From Pseudolachnospira sp964507035 (GTDB lineage: Bacteria; Bacillota; Clostridia; Lachnospirales; Lachnospiraceae): DNA of 44,579 nt. Below the pieces are notes generated by a model. The model saw only the letters and a program-made list of their open reading frames with translations. It had not been told where the DNA came from and made no database searches. Below are positions 32,282-40,490 of the stretch, one piece after another; the first letter of the stretch is position 1, and each line of letters begins with the position of its first letter. Where the stretch lies: positions 1 through 44,579 of the forward strand of contig CAZDOQ010000006.1 of assembly GCA_964507035.1 (NCBI GenBank), in the 5' to 3' direction. The position numbers were made by a program, and so were the translations under genes.

Positions 32282-34564
32282 TTATTCTTTTTTTCCCTCT
32301 TTCACCTCCTTTTCCTTGAAAGCCGCCACAATATCCTTGGGGAATACCGGCAGGGTGTCGAAGGTCACCCCAAGCGCAACCTCCACAGCCGCTTTTACTG
32401 CGGGAATCATGGGAATCAGCGCCGGCTCGCCAACGCCTTTCGCCCCAAAGGGTCCCGCATCCCCCTCGCTGGAAACCACAATGGGGTAGATTTCCGGCAC
32501 ATCCATAATGGACGGGATGATATACTTGGAGAAGATGGGGTTCTTGATCTTTCCCGTCTTCTTGTCGATCTCTATGTTTTCAAAGAGTACAAAGCCTTCG
32601 CCCATGACCACGCCGCCTTCAATCTGGCCTTCCACTGCCAGTGTGTTCACCGGCGTACCCACATCGTGGGCGGAAACCACCCGGCGCACATCCACCTCTC
32701 CGGTCTCCGGGTCCACATCCACCTCGCACATGGTGGTGGCGTAGGAGTAGATCTCGTAGGGGATACCGGACATATCCTTGGGATTCAGATAGGTGGTCTT
32801 GGGGTTGTAGTACCCGGAACCCACCGCCAGGCGTCCCAGCTTCTTCATCTCTCCCATCAACTCCGGATAGGTCATCTTCTTATCCGGCTCCTTTTCGCTG
32901 CAGATCTCCCGTTTCCGGAACACCAGATCCTCCGCCGGGCAGTTCAGGAACTCAGCGGCGGTCCTCTCCAACTCCTTTCTGGCAAGCATACAGGCGTTTT
33001 TCACGGCGTTGCCGGTGATGAAGGTCTGGCGGCTGGCGGAGGTAGCGCCGCCTTCCGGCGTCACCATAGTGTCGCCCCAGGTCACGTGGATATCCTCATA
33101 CTCCAGGCCCAAAGCCTCCGCCGCAATGGCTGCGCTGACGGTGGCAATGCCCTGGCCGATATCCGCCGCGCCGATCATCACGTTGACGGAGCAGTCGCCC
33201 AGCACCTCCACAAAGGCCGCCGCCGGATTGGGGAGACCGGTGTTGCCCACGCCGTAAAACATGCAGCCCACGCCGTGGCCCCGAAGCTTGCCCTTGGCCG
33301 GCTGGTCGGAAAAGACCTCCTGTGCTTTCTCATGGGCCTTGGTCAAGGTGTCCACAAAGCCCACGCTCTCGGTGAGTTTCTGGCCGGTGGGAAGTACGGA
33401 GCCCACCGTCTGGGCGTTCTTTAACCGCATCTCATAGGGATCCATGTTCAGGGCCTTGGCCAGAGCGTTCATCTGGCCCTCGTGCACCACCGCTGCCTGG
33501 GGAACGCCAAAGCCCCGGAATGCACCGCACATGGGATTGTTGGTATAGACAAACACTGCATCCACCCGCACATTGGGAACGTCATAGGGACCGGCCACGT
33601 GGACCGGCGCCCGGCCGATGACGGCGGGGCCGTAGGAAGCGTAGGCGCCGGAATCGCTGGTCATATAAACCTCGGTGGCCAGAACCTTGCCGTCCTTGGT
33701 GGCGCCGGTCTTGGCGCGCATCACCAGCGGATGGCGCTTGGAGGAGACCATGGTGGACTCCGCCCGGCTCCGGACCATCTTCACAGGCCGTTTGGTGTAG
33801 TAAGTCAGCAGCGCGCAGTGGAGCTGCACGGAAATATCCAGCTTGCCGCCGAAGCCGCCGCCGGTGGTGGCCTGGATCACCCGCACCTGGTTTTTGGGAA
33901 GTCCCAGGAGGGTGGCCACCTCGTCCCGGTCATAGTGGGGATTCTGGGTGGAAGCCTTCACCGTCAGGATCCCATCTTCATAGTAGGCAATGCCGGCATC
34001 CGGCTCAATGAACATATGGGACAGCACGTGGGTGGTGTAGGTGTTTTCCACAATCACATCGCACTGTTTGAATGCCTCGTCCACATTGCCGAATTCCAGA
34101 TGCTTGGTGGTATAAACGTTACTGTTGCCGTGGACCTTGGGGGAGTCCTCCTCCTGCGCCCGCTCGACGCTCATCACCGGCTCTAACTCCTCATACTCCA
34201 CCTCAATCTGCTCCAGCGCTTCCAGCACCTGCTCTTTGGTCTCCGCCGCCAGAATGGCAATGGCGTCTCCATAGCGGCGCACCTTGTCGTCCACCAGACA
34301 GGGTTCATCCTTCATGATAATGCCGAACCGGTTTTTCCCGGGAATCGCTGTGTAATCCAGCACACAGGCCACCCCTGGCATGGACCGGGCCTTTTCCAGG
34401 TTCAGTTTCCGGATCTTTGCGTGGGGGACGGTGCTCCGGAACACGCCGCCGTGCAGCATGTTGGGCATGTAATAGTCCCCTGCATATTTGGCGGTTCCCA
34501 ATACCTTTTCCAGAGAATCCACCTTGATCTCACTTTTTCCCAGTACCGCGTAATCCTTAGCCAT
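32282..34564 (-). CDS. ndhL/ndhM: Nicotinate dehydrogenase molybdopterin subunit, NdhL-NdhM fused
   Basis: The Mo-cofactor subunit that hydroxylates nicotinate at C6. The 760-residue length equals the two separate E. barkeri subunits (NdhL and NdhM) added together, with no stop or frameshift between. Xanthine-dehydrogenase-family signatures run in order: TGGGFGGKLD, GAFRGFGVPQ, GAADIGQGIATVSAAIAAEALG, GGATSASRQTF and GAKGVGEPAL with the active-site glutamate E713. The ATG at 34564, with AAGGAGG upstream and an 8-nt overlap with ndhS, is preferred to a frame start at 34633. The selenium of the E. barkeri enzyme is a labile ligand, not selenocysteine, so nothing in the code would show it. Confidence 0.92.
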   Translation of the reverse strand: MAKDYAVLGKSEIKVDSLEKVLGTAKYAGDYYMPNMLHGGVFRSTVPHAKIRKLNLEKARSMPGVACVLDYTAIPGKNRFGIIMKDEPCLVDDKVRRYGDAIAILAAETKEQVLEALEQIEVEYEELEPVMSVERAQEEDSPKVHGNSNVYTTKHLEFGNVDEAFKQCDVIVENTYTTHVLSHMFIEPDAGIAYYEDGILTVKASTQNPHYDRDEVATLLGLPKNQVRVIQATTGGGFGGKLDISVQLHCALLTYYTKRPVKMVRSRAESTMVSSKRHPLVMRAKTGATKDGKVLATEVYMTSDSGAYASYGPAVIGRAPVHVAGPYDVPNVRVDAVFVYTNNPMCGAFRGFGVPQAAVVHEGQMNALAKALNMDPYEMRLKNAQTVGSVLPTGQKLTESVGFVDTLTKAHEKAQEVFSDQPAKGKLRGHGVGCMFYGVGNTGLPNPAAAFVEVLGDCSVNVMIGAADIGQGIATVSAAIAAEALGLEYEDIHVTWGDTMVTPEGGATSASRQTFITGNAVKNACMLARKELERTAAEFLNCPAEDLVFRKREICSEKEPDKKMTYPELMGEMKKLGRLAVGSGYYNPKTTYLNPKDMSGIPYEIYSYATTMCEVDVDPETGEVDVRRVVSAHDVGTPVNTLAVEGQIEGGVVMGEGFVLFENIEIDKKTGKIKNPIFSKYIIPSIMDVPEIYPIVVSSEGDAGPFGAKGVGEPALIPMIPAVKAAVEVALGVTFDTLPVFPKDIVAAFKEKEVKEGKKE

Positions 34565-35054
34565 GGACGCAACCTCCTTCCAGACGGTCCTGCTTCTGTA
34601 CGGCCAATTCCACAGCCTCCTCGATCTTGGCATATCCGGTGCAGCGGCACAGGTTGCCGGAAAGGGCTACCTTGATCTCCTCCCGGGTGGGATGAGGGTT
34701 CTTCATGAGCAGCGCTCTGGCTGACAGGATCATAGCCGGGATGCAGTATCCGCACTGAACGGCTCCCGCCTCCATGAACGCCTCCTGCAGCACATCCAGC
34801 TTGCCGTTTTGTGCCAGTCCTTCCAGGGTAATAATATCGGCCCCGTCCGCCTGTCCTGCCAGCATACAACAGGTGGTCACCGGCTCTCCGTTCATGATCA
34901 CGGTACAGGCGCCGCACTCTCCCTCTCCGCAGCCTTCTTTTACACTCAGCATCCGCAGGTCATCCCGCAGCAGATCCACCAGTCTCTTGTTGGGGGCGGT
35001 TTCCACTGTCACCGGATTTCCGTTGAGCCGAAATGAAATGGTAATATTTTGCAT
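34557..35054 (-). CDS. ndhS: Nicotinate dehydrogenase small [2Fe-2S] subunit
   Basis: A 165-residue electron-transfer subunit carrying two [2Fe-2S] clusters. The plant-ferredoxin-type cluster uses C42, C47, C50 and C62 (GCGEGECGACTV...TTCC); the second uses C101, C104, C136 and C138 (CGYCIPAM and CRCTGY). The more usual CGYCTPG reads CGYCIPA here. The N-terminus MQNITISFRLNG aligns with the family, so the ATG at 35054 (AGGGGG upstream) is preferred over an in-frame GTG at 35069 that overlaps the ndhF stop. It lies between ndhF and the fused large subunit. Confidence 0.94.
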   Translation of the reverse strand: MQNITISFRLNGNPVTVETAPNKRLVDLLRDDLRMLSVKEGCGEGECGACTVIMNGEPVTTCCMLAGQADGADIITLEGLAQNGKLDVLQEAFMEAGAVQCGYCIPAMILSARALLMKNPHPTREEIKVALSGNLCRCTGYAKIEEAVELAVQKQDRLEGGCVHG

Positions 35055-35065
35055 TTCCTTCCCCC

Positions 35066-35947
35066 TCACACTACTTCCAGCTGCTCCAGCACATCGTCAA
35101 ACAGCTTGTGAAATACGCCCTTTACGCTTTCCTTCTTGTAGAACACCGACCAGGGGCGCGCCTTGTTGATCTCAAACACCTTGTCATGGAGCATAGGAAG
35201 CGTCTCATACAGCAACTCCCGGGTCAGCTTTTTGCCGCGGATATGCTCCTCCGCCTCCGTGAAGGGGAGGGGATACCGTCCCAGGCATCCGCCCCGCATG
35301 GTGATATCCGTGCAGATCCCGTCCGGATCCACCTGCACCGCCAGCCCCCCGCCAATAACAGAGATGGCCAGAGATTTCCGCTTGGCCAGCTTATAGAAGG
35401 CAGTGGCCATGCCCGGCCCCGGCTCGTCAAAAAAGATTTCTGTCAAAAGTTCATCCGCTGCCAGGGCGTTCCGCTTGTCATAGCCTTCGCCGGCAAAGAA
35501 CTCCGTCAGAGGCATAACCCTGCGTCCCCGGACGCTCTGCAGTACCACAGACGCTTTCAGAGTGGCCATGGCGCTGACGCCGTCCCCTGCCACAGAGGAT
35601 GTGGATATGTTTCCGCCAATGGTTCCTAGATTCCGAATCTGCGGGGAACCCACTTGAATGCAGGCCGTATGGAGTACCTTCACATGCTCCGCTATGTAAG
35701 GATCAGCGGCAATGGCGGCGTGGGTTGTCAAAGCTCCCAGCTTGACCTTTCCATCCTCCACCCGGATATACTCCAACTCTCTCAGTTTCTTGACATTGAT
35801 GATCACTGCCGGCCGGATCTTCCGCTCATTCAACTCCAGGACAATGTCCGTTCCCCCGGCCACAATGGCCACTGAAGCCTGATACCGGTCCAGCAACTCC
35901 AGGGTCTCCTGCACTGTCTCCGGTGAGTAAAAATCGAATTCCCGCAT
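35066..35947 (-). CDS. ndhF: Nicotinate dehydrogenase FAD subunit
   Basis: A 293-residue FAD-binding subunit of the molybdenum hydroxylase, passing electrons from the Fe-S subunit to NADP or another acceptor. The flavin-binding signatures are VAIVAGGTDIVLELNER near the N-terminus and IRNLGTIGGNISTSSVAGD in the middle, both typical of CoxM/XdhB-type subunits; the C-terminal CO_deh_flav_C region ends in FHKLFDDVLEQLEVV. It is followed within 12 nt by ndhS and preceded by hgd (19 nt), forming ndhF-ndhS-ndhL/M in that order, as in E. barkeri. Confidence 0.93.
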   Translation of the reverse strand: MREFDFYSPETVQETLELLDRYQASVAIVAGGTDIVLELNERKIRPAVIINVKKLRELEYIRVEDGKVKLGALTTHAAIAADPYIAEHVKVLHTACIQVGSPQIRNLGTIGGNISTSSVAGDGVSAMATLKASVVLQSVRGRRVMPLTEFFAGEGYDKRNALAADELLTEIFFDEPGPGMATAFYKLAKRKSLAISVIGGGLAVQVDPDGICTDITMRGGCLGRYPLPFTEAEEHIRGKKLTRELLYETLPMLHDKVFEINKARPWSVFYKKESVKGVFHKLFDDVLEQLEVV

Positions 35948-35965
35948 TTTTCGCGCTCCTTCCTA

Positions 35966-36853
35966 CTATTTGCGCACTTCCACGCCGGTCATATTCTCCC
36001 ATACTTTGATGACGGCGGACATATCTTCCTTGCCCAGGCCCTGAGCCCGGCCCATCTCATAGATGCTGGTGGCCAGGCTGGTGATGGGAAGGGGTACTCC
36101 CACATCCTTGCCGGCTTCCAGAGCCAGTCCCAGATCCTTGTGTTGCAGGTTCATGGCAAAACCGCCCTCAAAGTTGCCTTCCATCACAAATTTTTCTAGC
36201 TTGGCGGTCAGCGCATAGCTGTTTCCGGAGCTGACGCTGATGATCTCCTGCATGGTCTCCGGTTTCAGTCCGCATTTGACACCCAGCACCAACGCCTCCG
36301 CCAGAGCAGCCATGTTGCAGCCCAGCAGCAGGTTGTTGACAATCTTGATGGCGTCTCCCAGACCGGTGCCGCCCACGTGGTAGATGTTCTTGCCAATAAT
36401 CTCCAGGATCGGACGGATCCGGTCAAAGGTTTCCTGATCCGCGCCCACCATAATGGTCAGGGTTCCGGCAGCCGCTCCGGCGGTTCCGCCGCTCACCGGC
36501 GCGTCCACATACTTCAGGCCTTTGCTCTCTGCGATCTTGGCCATCCTCTGGGTGGAACCCGGAGACACGCTGCTCATATCAATGATCACGGTTCCGGGAC
36601 GGCAGGCGTCAAACACGCCGCCGGGGGTATTCATAACGCTCTCCACAATGGCGGAGTTGGGAAGGGAGGTGAACACCACGTCCACGCCGGCCGCCAGCTC
36701 TGTGTTGGTCTTGCAGGCCACCGCGCCCCGGGAGACCATTTCCTGGACGGCCGCCTCTGCCAAGTCAAACACATGGACCTCATATCCTGCCTTCAACAGA
36801 TTGGTCGCCATCGGTTTTCCCATTGCTCCCACTCCGATAAATCCAACTTTCAT
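35966..36853 (-). CDS. hgd: 2-(Hydroxymethyl)glutarate dehydrogenase
   Basis: Reduces (S)-2-formylglutarate with NADH to (S)-2-(hydroxymethyl)glutarate. The 295-residue length is typical of beta-hydroxyacid dehydrogenases. Visible signatures: Rossmann motif VGFIGVGAMGKPMATNLLKAGY, substrate-binding DAPVSGGTAGAAAGTLTIM, and GLGDAIKIVNNLLLG with the catalytic lysine. Tartronate semialdehyde reductase and 3-hydroxyisobutyrate dehydrogenase are the sequence alternatives; location between hnr and ndh genes selects this role. GGAGGAAG lies before the ATG at 36853; longer frames to 36919 have no ribosome binding site. Confidence 0.92.
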   Translation of the reverse strand: MKVGFIGVGAMGKPMATNLLKAGYEVHVFDLAEAAVQEMVSRGAVACKTNTELAAGVDVVFTSLPNSAIVESVMNTPGGVFDACRPGTVIIDMSSVSPGSTQRMAKIAESKGLKYVDAPVSGGTAGAAAGTLTIMVGADQETFDRIRPILEIIGKNIYHVGGTGLGDAIKIVNNLLLGCNMAALAEALVLGVKCGLKPETMQEIISVSSGNSYALTAKLEKFVMEGNFEGGFAMNLQHKDLGLALEAGKDVGVPLPITSLATSIYEMGRAQGLGKEDMSAVIKVWENMTGVEVRK

Positions 36854-36905
36854 TGTACGCTTCCTCCTATCGCTCATTCTATTGTAACGTGTAATCCGAA
36901 TACGC

Positions 36906-37748
36906 TTATGCCCAGGCATCCTCTGGGAAATACAGCTTTCTTCCCTGGATGTCCGCCGCAGCCTTGATCAAGTTTCCCATCTCCCGCTGCCGCTCCATCT
37001 CTCTGCGCATCTGGCTAAGCCCTTGACGGATCTCCTCCTCTGTCAAAGGATCCACCTGCGTCACCACCGTGAGAGCGGCGATATCGCTTCCCGGATCCAG
37101 TTCCCCGGCCAAGCAGGTGTGAACCCGGGGGGATTCCACATAGGACGTGTTGGCAATGTGGGTAGCGCAGGCATCCGCCTGCAGGCTGTCCCGTGAAAAC
37201 ACGGTCACGCCTCCGGCAATGCCCCGGGTGAGGCTGCGGCCTCCCAGTCCGCTGGTGCATACGCCCCCGATTCCTTCCTCCGCCCGGATGGCCACCACCG
37301 TATCCACCTGGCCGTTACCCAAATCCGGCAAGATTCCCATCCGGATGCTGCCGCCGACTTTCTGGCGCAGGGCAATGTCGCCGCCGTTGTTGACGATCAC
37401 TGTGTCCGCTCCCTTCTGCCAGATCCACTGGGCCGCCAGGTCTGCCATGGCCCCGGCCACCGTGGCCATGGGCGTTAGAGTGGACTCTGCCACCGCCAGG
37501 GTGGCATCTGCCATCCGGCGGGCCAGGCCGGAGAGATCCGACGGGTCCAGCGAACCGCTGTACGCCCGAAGCCGGGGCAGGACGCCTGCCAGCTGGCTCA
37601 GCGCCTCCCGGATGGGCTTCAGCACCCCGTCTGCAAGTTCCGGAGCCATCTTCCCGTCCTTCCGGGCAGTAATCACCATGGACACCGGCCCGTAATCCAC
37701 AAACACACGGCCGTCCGGCAGTCGGTACAACTCGTCGTTATTTTCCAT
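36906..37748 (-). CDS. UPF0280 family protein (ApbE-like fold)
   Basis: A 280-residue protein of the UPF0280 family, distantly related to ApbE FMN transferases. Segments that fit include FVDYGPVSMVI near the N-terminus, ATVAGAMADLAAQWIW, TVIVNNGGDIAL, GVCTSGLGGRSL and ADACATHIANTSYV, the last resembling the ApbE Asp-Ala-xx-Thr metal-binding region. The ATG at 37748 overlaps the hnr stop by 11 nt, so it is translationally coupled to hnr. E. barkeri Hnr contains covalently bound flavin, so an accessory role in its attachment is attractive but untested. No lipoprotein signal is present. Confidence 0.83.
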   Translation of the reverse strand: MENNDELYRLPDGRVFVDYGPVSMVITARKDGKMAPELADGVLKPIREALSQLAGVLPRLRAYSGSLDPSDLSGLARRMADATLAVAESTLTPMATVAGAMADLAAQWIWQKGADTVIVNNGGDIALRQKVGGSIRMGILPDLGNGQVDTVVAIRAEEGIGGVCTSGLGGRSLTRGIAGGVTVFSRDSLQADACATHIANTSYVESPRVHTCLAGELDPGSDIAALTVVTQVDPLTEEEIRQGLSQMRREMERQREMGNLIKAAADIQGRKLYFPEDAWA

Positions 37749-39252
37749 TCTTCTTATATTCCGACACATCCCGGATCTGGTCCATGTGGCCCTGGATGGC
37801 CCCATAGTCCGCCTTGGTCATGGTGTATTCCACCGGCGCCACCGTAGCGGGGGTGGGAACCCAGGTAAAGCCCCGGTCCACCACCTGGGCCGTATCCACC
37901 AGGAAATTGATGCCGCCGCCGGGGTACACGTAGGTGGGAGCTCCGCCGATGGTGAGCACCGCCCGACCGTCATGGACCGCCTCCGTGATGCCAAGAGGAG
38001 ACTTACAGACGCCGCCCCGGGCACTGCCGCCGGTTCCGCCAGTGTAGATGACGGAGGTGGTGGAACTTTGGCAGTTGTTCTGGATGGCTGTGGGAATCCG
38101 CATGGCCTTCTCCGTCATGGAGATCTCCTGGACGCTGCCGTCCTCCTGCACCTCAAAGAGGGAGTAGATCTCTCCGGTGGTGTTCACCACCAAAACGTTC
38201 ATGCCTGCTTTGGCCACCGACATATCCACCGACTTGATGGCATCCCGAGGGGTCTGGAGGGTGGTGCCGCCGATGCCGTCTCCGTGTTCGCCAAAGTAAC
38301 GGCCCCGGGAACTCTTGGTGGCATTGGGGATCACGCCGCTCCAGGCGGCGCCCACCTCCGCACCGGCCAGATGCTCCGTGAACAGGCCGATGACATGGTG
38401 GTCAATGACGATGCACTCGTCCACACATTCCTTCATCAGGTCCGCAAACAGGCCCACGGTAGCGCTGCCGCAGCCAATGCGCATTCGGGTTTCCTCAACG
38501 CCGTTGATCACAGGCGCCTTGCCCCGGCACAGTTTCAGTTTTATCTTCTTGTCAACGGTCAGTTCCACTTCCTCGCCGTTGGCCAGCTCCACAATGGTCC
38601 GGGCCGTGGCAAAGCCGCCTTCGCCGGTGAGCCGGTTGGCGCCGCCGATGGCAATCATCTTGGAACCATATTCCTCTGTGTTCACCATGCCCACCGGCTT
38701 ATTGCCCCGGTAGACCGTAGCGCCTTCTTCTCCAATATATGTATTGGTATCCAGCTTGACCACCAGGCCGCTGTAACTCAAAGGAGCTTCCGTTACCACC
38801 GTGACCACATCCACGCCGTCCCGGCACTCGCTGACAATATGGGGGGCTGGTTTGATGCAGGGGTAGTTGGTTCCCGCTCCCACTGCGGTGATGATGGGGC
38901 GGGTGATCTTCCGGTCCGGTTCCGTATAGGGCTTGGACTCCACCTCCAGGGCCCGGTTGCGGACCAATTCGCCGCCCACATTGGTGTAACGGGTGCAGGC
39001 TCCGGTGGATCCCACCGGTACTTTACACTGAATGGAGCAGTGGCTGCACACCACCACGCCGTCCAGCCGTTCCGCGTTCTCAATAGCGCCGAAGGGACAT
39101 ACCTTTTTACAGATGCCGCACTCCACGCAGTTCTCTCCGATGGTCACCTTTTTCTTGCCGTCCTCCGTAATGGATGCTGTGATCGCTCCGATGGGGCAGT
39201 TTCCCACGCAAATCCTACATTTTTTACAGACGTCTTCTTGGATTCGGAACAT
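37738..39252 (-). CDS. hnr: 6-Hydroxynicotinate reductase
   Basis: Ferredoxin-dependent reduction of 6-hydroxynicotinate to 1,4,5,6-tetrahydro-6-oxonicotinate. The 504 residues start with a two-cluster ferredoxin domain: C9, C12, C15, C19 and C42, C45, C48, C52. Four more cysteines (C69, C72, C76, C86) follow and could hold the third cluster; the E. barkeri enzyme is reported to have two [4Fe-4S], one [2Fe-2S] and covalent flavin. GAT/SAT-like candidates for flavin attachment are STGACT (82-87), EEGAT (175-179) and GSATVG (262-267). The ATG at 39252 has GGAGAG upstream. First gene of the operon. Confidence 0.93.
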   Translation of the reverse strand: MFRIQEDVCKKCRICVGNCPIGAITASITEDGKKKVTIGENCVECGICKKVCPFGAIENAERLDGVVVCSHCSIQCKVPVGSTGACTRYTNVGGELVRNRALEVESKPYTEPDRKITRPIITAVGAGTNYPCIKPAPHIVSECRDGVDVVTVVTEAPLSYSGLVVKLDTNTYIGEEGATVYRGNKPVGMVNTEEYGSKMIAIGGANRLTGEGGFATARTIVELANGEEVELTVDKKIKLKLCRGKAPVINGVEETRMRIGCGSATVGLFADLMKECVDECIVIDHHVIGLFTEHLAGAEVGAAWSGVIPNATKSSRGRYFGEHGDGIGGTTLQTPRDAIKSVDMSVAKAGMNVLVVNTTGEIYSLFEVQEDGSVQEISMTEKAMRIPTAIQNNCQSSTTSVIYTGGTGGSARGGVCKSPLGITEAVHDGRAVLTIGGAPTYVYPGGGINFLVDTAQVVDRGFTWVPTPATVAPVEYTMTKADYGAIQGHMDQIRDVSEYKKNGK

Positions 39253-39312
39253 TGTGCACTCTCCTTTTTTCAAAAACCTCTTGAATAATTTGCATATTCC
39301 TTTATACTACTT

Positions 39313-39342
39313 ACTATAAACAAAAAAAAATTATTATTCCAA
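39313..39342 (-). promoter_or_regulatory. Candidate promoter of the nicotinate operon
   Basis: On the minus strand, TTGGAA (39342-39337) and TATAGT (39318-39313) are 18 bp apart. The start near 39306 leaves a leader of about 54 nt before hnr. The region is very AT-rich, so other choices exist. Confidence 0.45.
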
Positions 39343-39390
39343 TATATAATCTGATATTTTTTTCATGTGATCGATTTGAAAAATAAATCG
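39333..39390. promoter_or_regulatory. Candidate LysR binding sites in the hnr-lysR divergent region
   Basis: A dyad CGATTT-N7-AAATCG (39372-39390) contains the T-N11-A pattern of LysR boxes and is centred near -75 relative to the inferred hnr start. A second AT-rich dyad ATTAT-N8-ATAAT (39333-39350) is centred near -36, over the -35 element. This is the recognition-site plus activation-site spacing expected of LysR-type activators. Confidence 0.55.
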
Positions 39391-39458
39391 TTTTTTGGCC
39401 TTCCCGGTCAAATCACTATTAATTCATTATGTTTTTCGTAAAATAAGGAGGTTTTTCC

Positions 39459-40346
39459 ATGACTCTGAAACAGTTAGAATATTTTATGGCTATCGTGGAA
39501 ACAGGCAATATGACACAGGCCGCCAAAAATTTAAACATTTCCCAGCCTCCTCTGAGCTTGCAGCTAAAGGCTTTGGAGGATGAATTTGGCGTGCGCCTGT
39601 TTGACCGGGAAAAGAAAAGCCTGGTGATCACTCCCAAGGGAAAACTTCTATATGAAAAGGCGCGGCAGATCGTCAGCCTGGTCAATGACACCGTCTCCGA
39701 ACTGCAGCTGGACGTGGATCTGTGGGTGACCATCCGGCTGGGGACCATCTCCTCTGTATGCAGCCGGCTACTGCCCAAGCTGATCCTGGAATTCCGCCAG
39801 AGCGATCCCCATGTGGATTTTCAGATTTTTGAAGGGAGCACCACCCAGATCTTAAATCAGCTGGACGCCGGGGAGATTGACCTGGGAATCGTCCGGGAGC
39901 CTTTCAACACCACCCTCTACCACTATCTGCCAGTGGTGGACAAAGCCCTGAAAGACCGGCAGCAGGACTATTTTGTGGCCATTGGCGAGGAAAAGTTTTT
40001 TGAGCACTGTCCCGGGGACGACATCCCCCTGGCGGCTCTGAAAGGGCAACCGCTGATTTTGCACCGCCGGTACATGGAGATCCTGACCAACGCCTGCCGG
40101 CAGCAGGGCTTTGCCCCCACAGTGATCTGCCAGAACAACGACTTTTTCTCCTCCTTAAGCTGGGCGGCGGCGGGCATTGGCATTGCCGTGCTCCCCTACA
40201 CCTCCGCCATCTCCAGCAACGACCCGGATATGCAGATCAAGGTGATCAGCAAGCCCAAGATCTCCTCCCGGGCCTACGTGGTCTGGAAAAAGGAGGGGCA
40301 GCTCTCCCCGGAGGCGGTCCGGTTCACCAACATGCTGGAGGGCTAA
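39459..40346 (+). CDS. LysR-family transcriptional regulator
   Basis: A 295-residue LysR-type regulator. The N-terminal winged helix covers residues 1-60 (LKQLEYFMAIVETGNMTQAAKNLNISQPPLSLQLKALE), followed by the linker helix and a periplasmic-binding-protein-like effector domain (IRLGTISSVCSRLLPKLIL, then GIAVLPYTSAI). AAGGAGG lies 7 nt before the ATG. It is transcribed divergently from hnr across a 206-bp AT-rich region with T-N11-A dyads, the usual geometry for a LysR activator of the adjacent operon. The effector would be nicotinate or 6-hydroxynicotinate by inference. Confidence 0.92.
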   Translation: MTLKQLEYFMAIVETGNMTQAAKNLNISQPPLSLQLKALEDEFGVRLFDREKKSLVITPKGKLLYEKARQIVSLVNDTVSELQLDVDLWVTIRLGTISSVCSRLLPKLILEFRQSDPHVDFQIFEGSTTQILNQLDAGEIDLGIVREPFNTTLYHYLPVVDKALKDRQQDYFVAIGEEKFFEHCPGDDIPLAALKGQPLILHRRYMEILTNACRQQGFAPTVICQNNDFFSSLSWAAAGIGIAVLPYTSAISSNDPDMQIKVISKPKISSRAYVVWKKEGQLSPEAVRFTNMLEG

Positions 40347-40389
40347 AAGCCCGCCGGCATCCGCCCTGCGTCTGCTCTGCGGCGATTGG

Positions 40390-40428
40390 AAAAGGGAGAC
40401 CGCCGCATTGCCTGCGGGGCCTCCCTTT
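40390..40428. terminator. Bidirectional terminator between lysR and gdhA
   Basis: AAAGGGAG and CTCCCTTT arms, extended by CC/GG and CGCA/TGCG pairs around a short loop, lie between the convergent lysR and gdhA genes. Short T-rich stretches flank it on both strands, which suits termination from either side. Confidence 0.7.
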
Positions 40429-40490
40429 CTACAGTTTTCACACTTGCTCTAATAGAAATTTTTCGGGAAGCCCGGCGGTTCCCCCGTTTT

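Noticed and set aside
32282..34564. Selenocysteine insertion in the selenium-containing dehydrogenase
   Set aside because: There is no in-frame TGA; the selenium in the E. barkeri enzyme is a labile ligand, not encoded.
32282..35947. Xanthine or purine dehydrogenase operon
   Set aside because: The subunit families fit, but the same operon holds hnr, ena, hgd, mgm, mii, dmdAB and dml and no purine genes, which points to nicotinate.
39253..39458. Cobalamin riboswitch upstream of the B12-dependent pathway operon
   Set aside because: The region is short, AT-rich and lacks a recognisable B12-box; no gap within the operon is large enough either.
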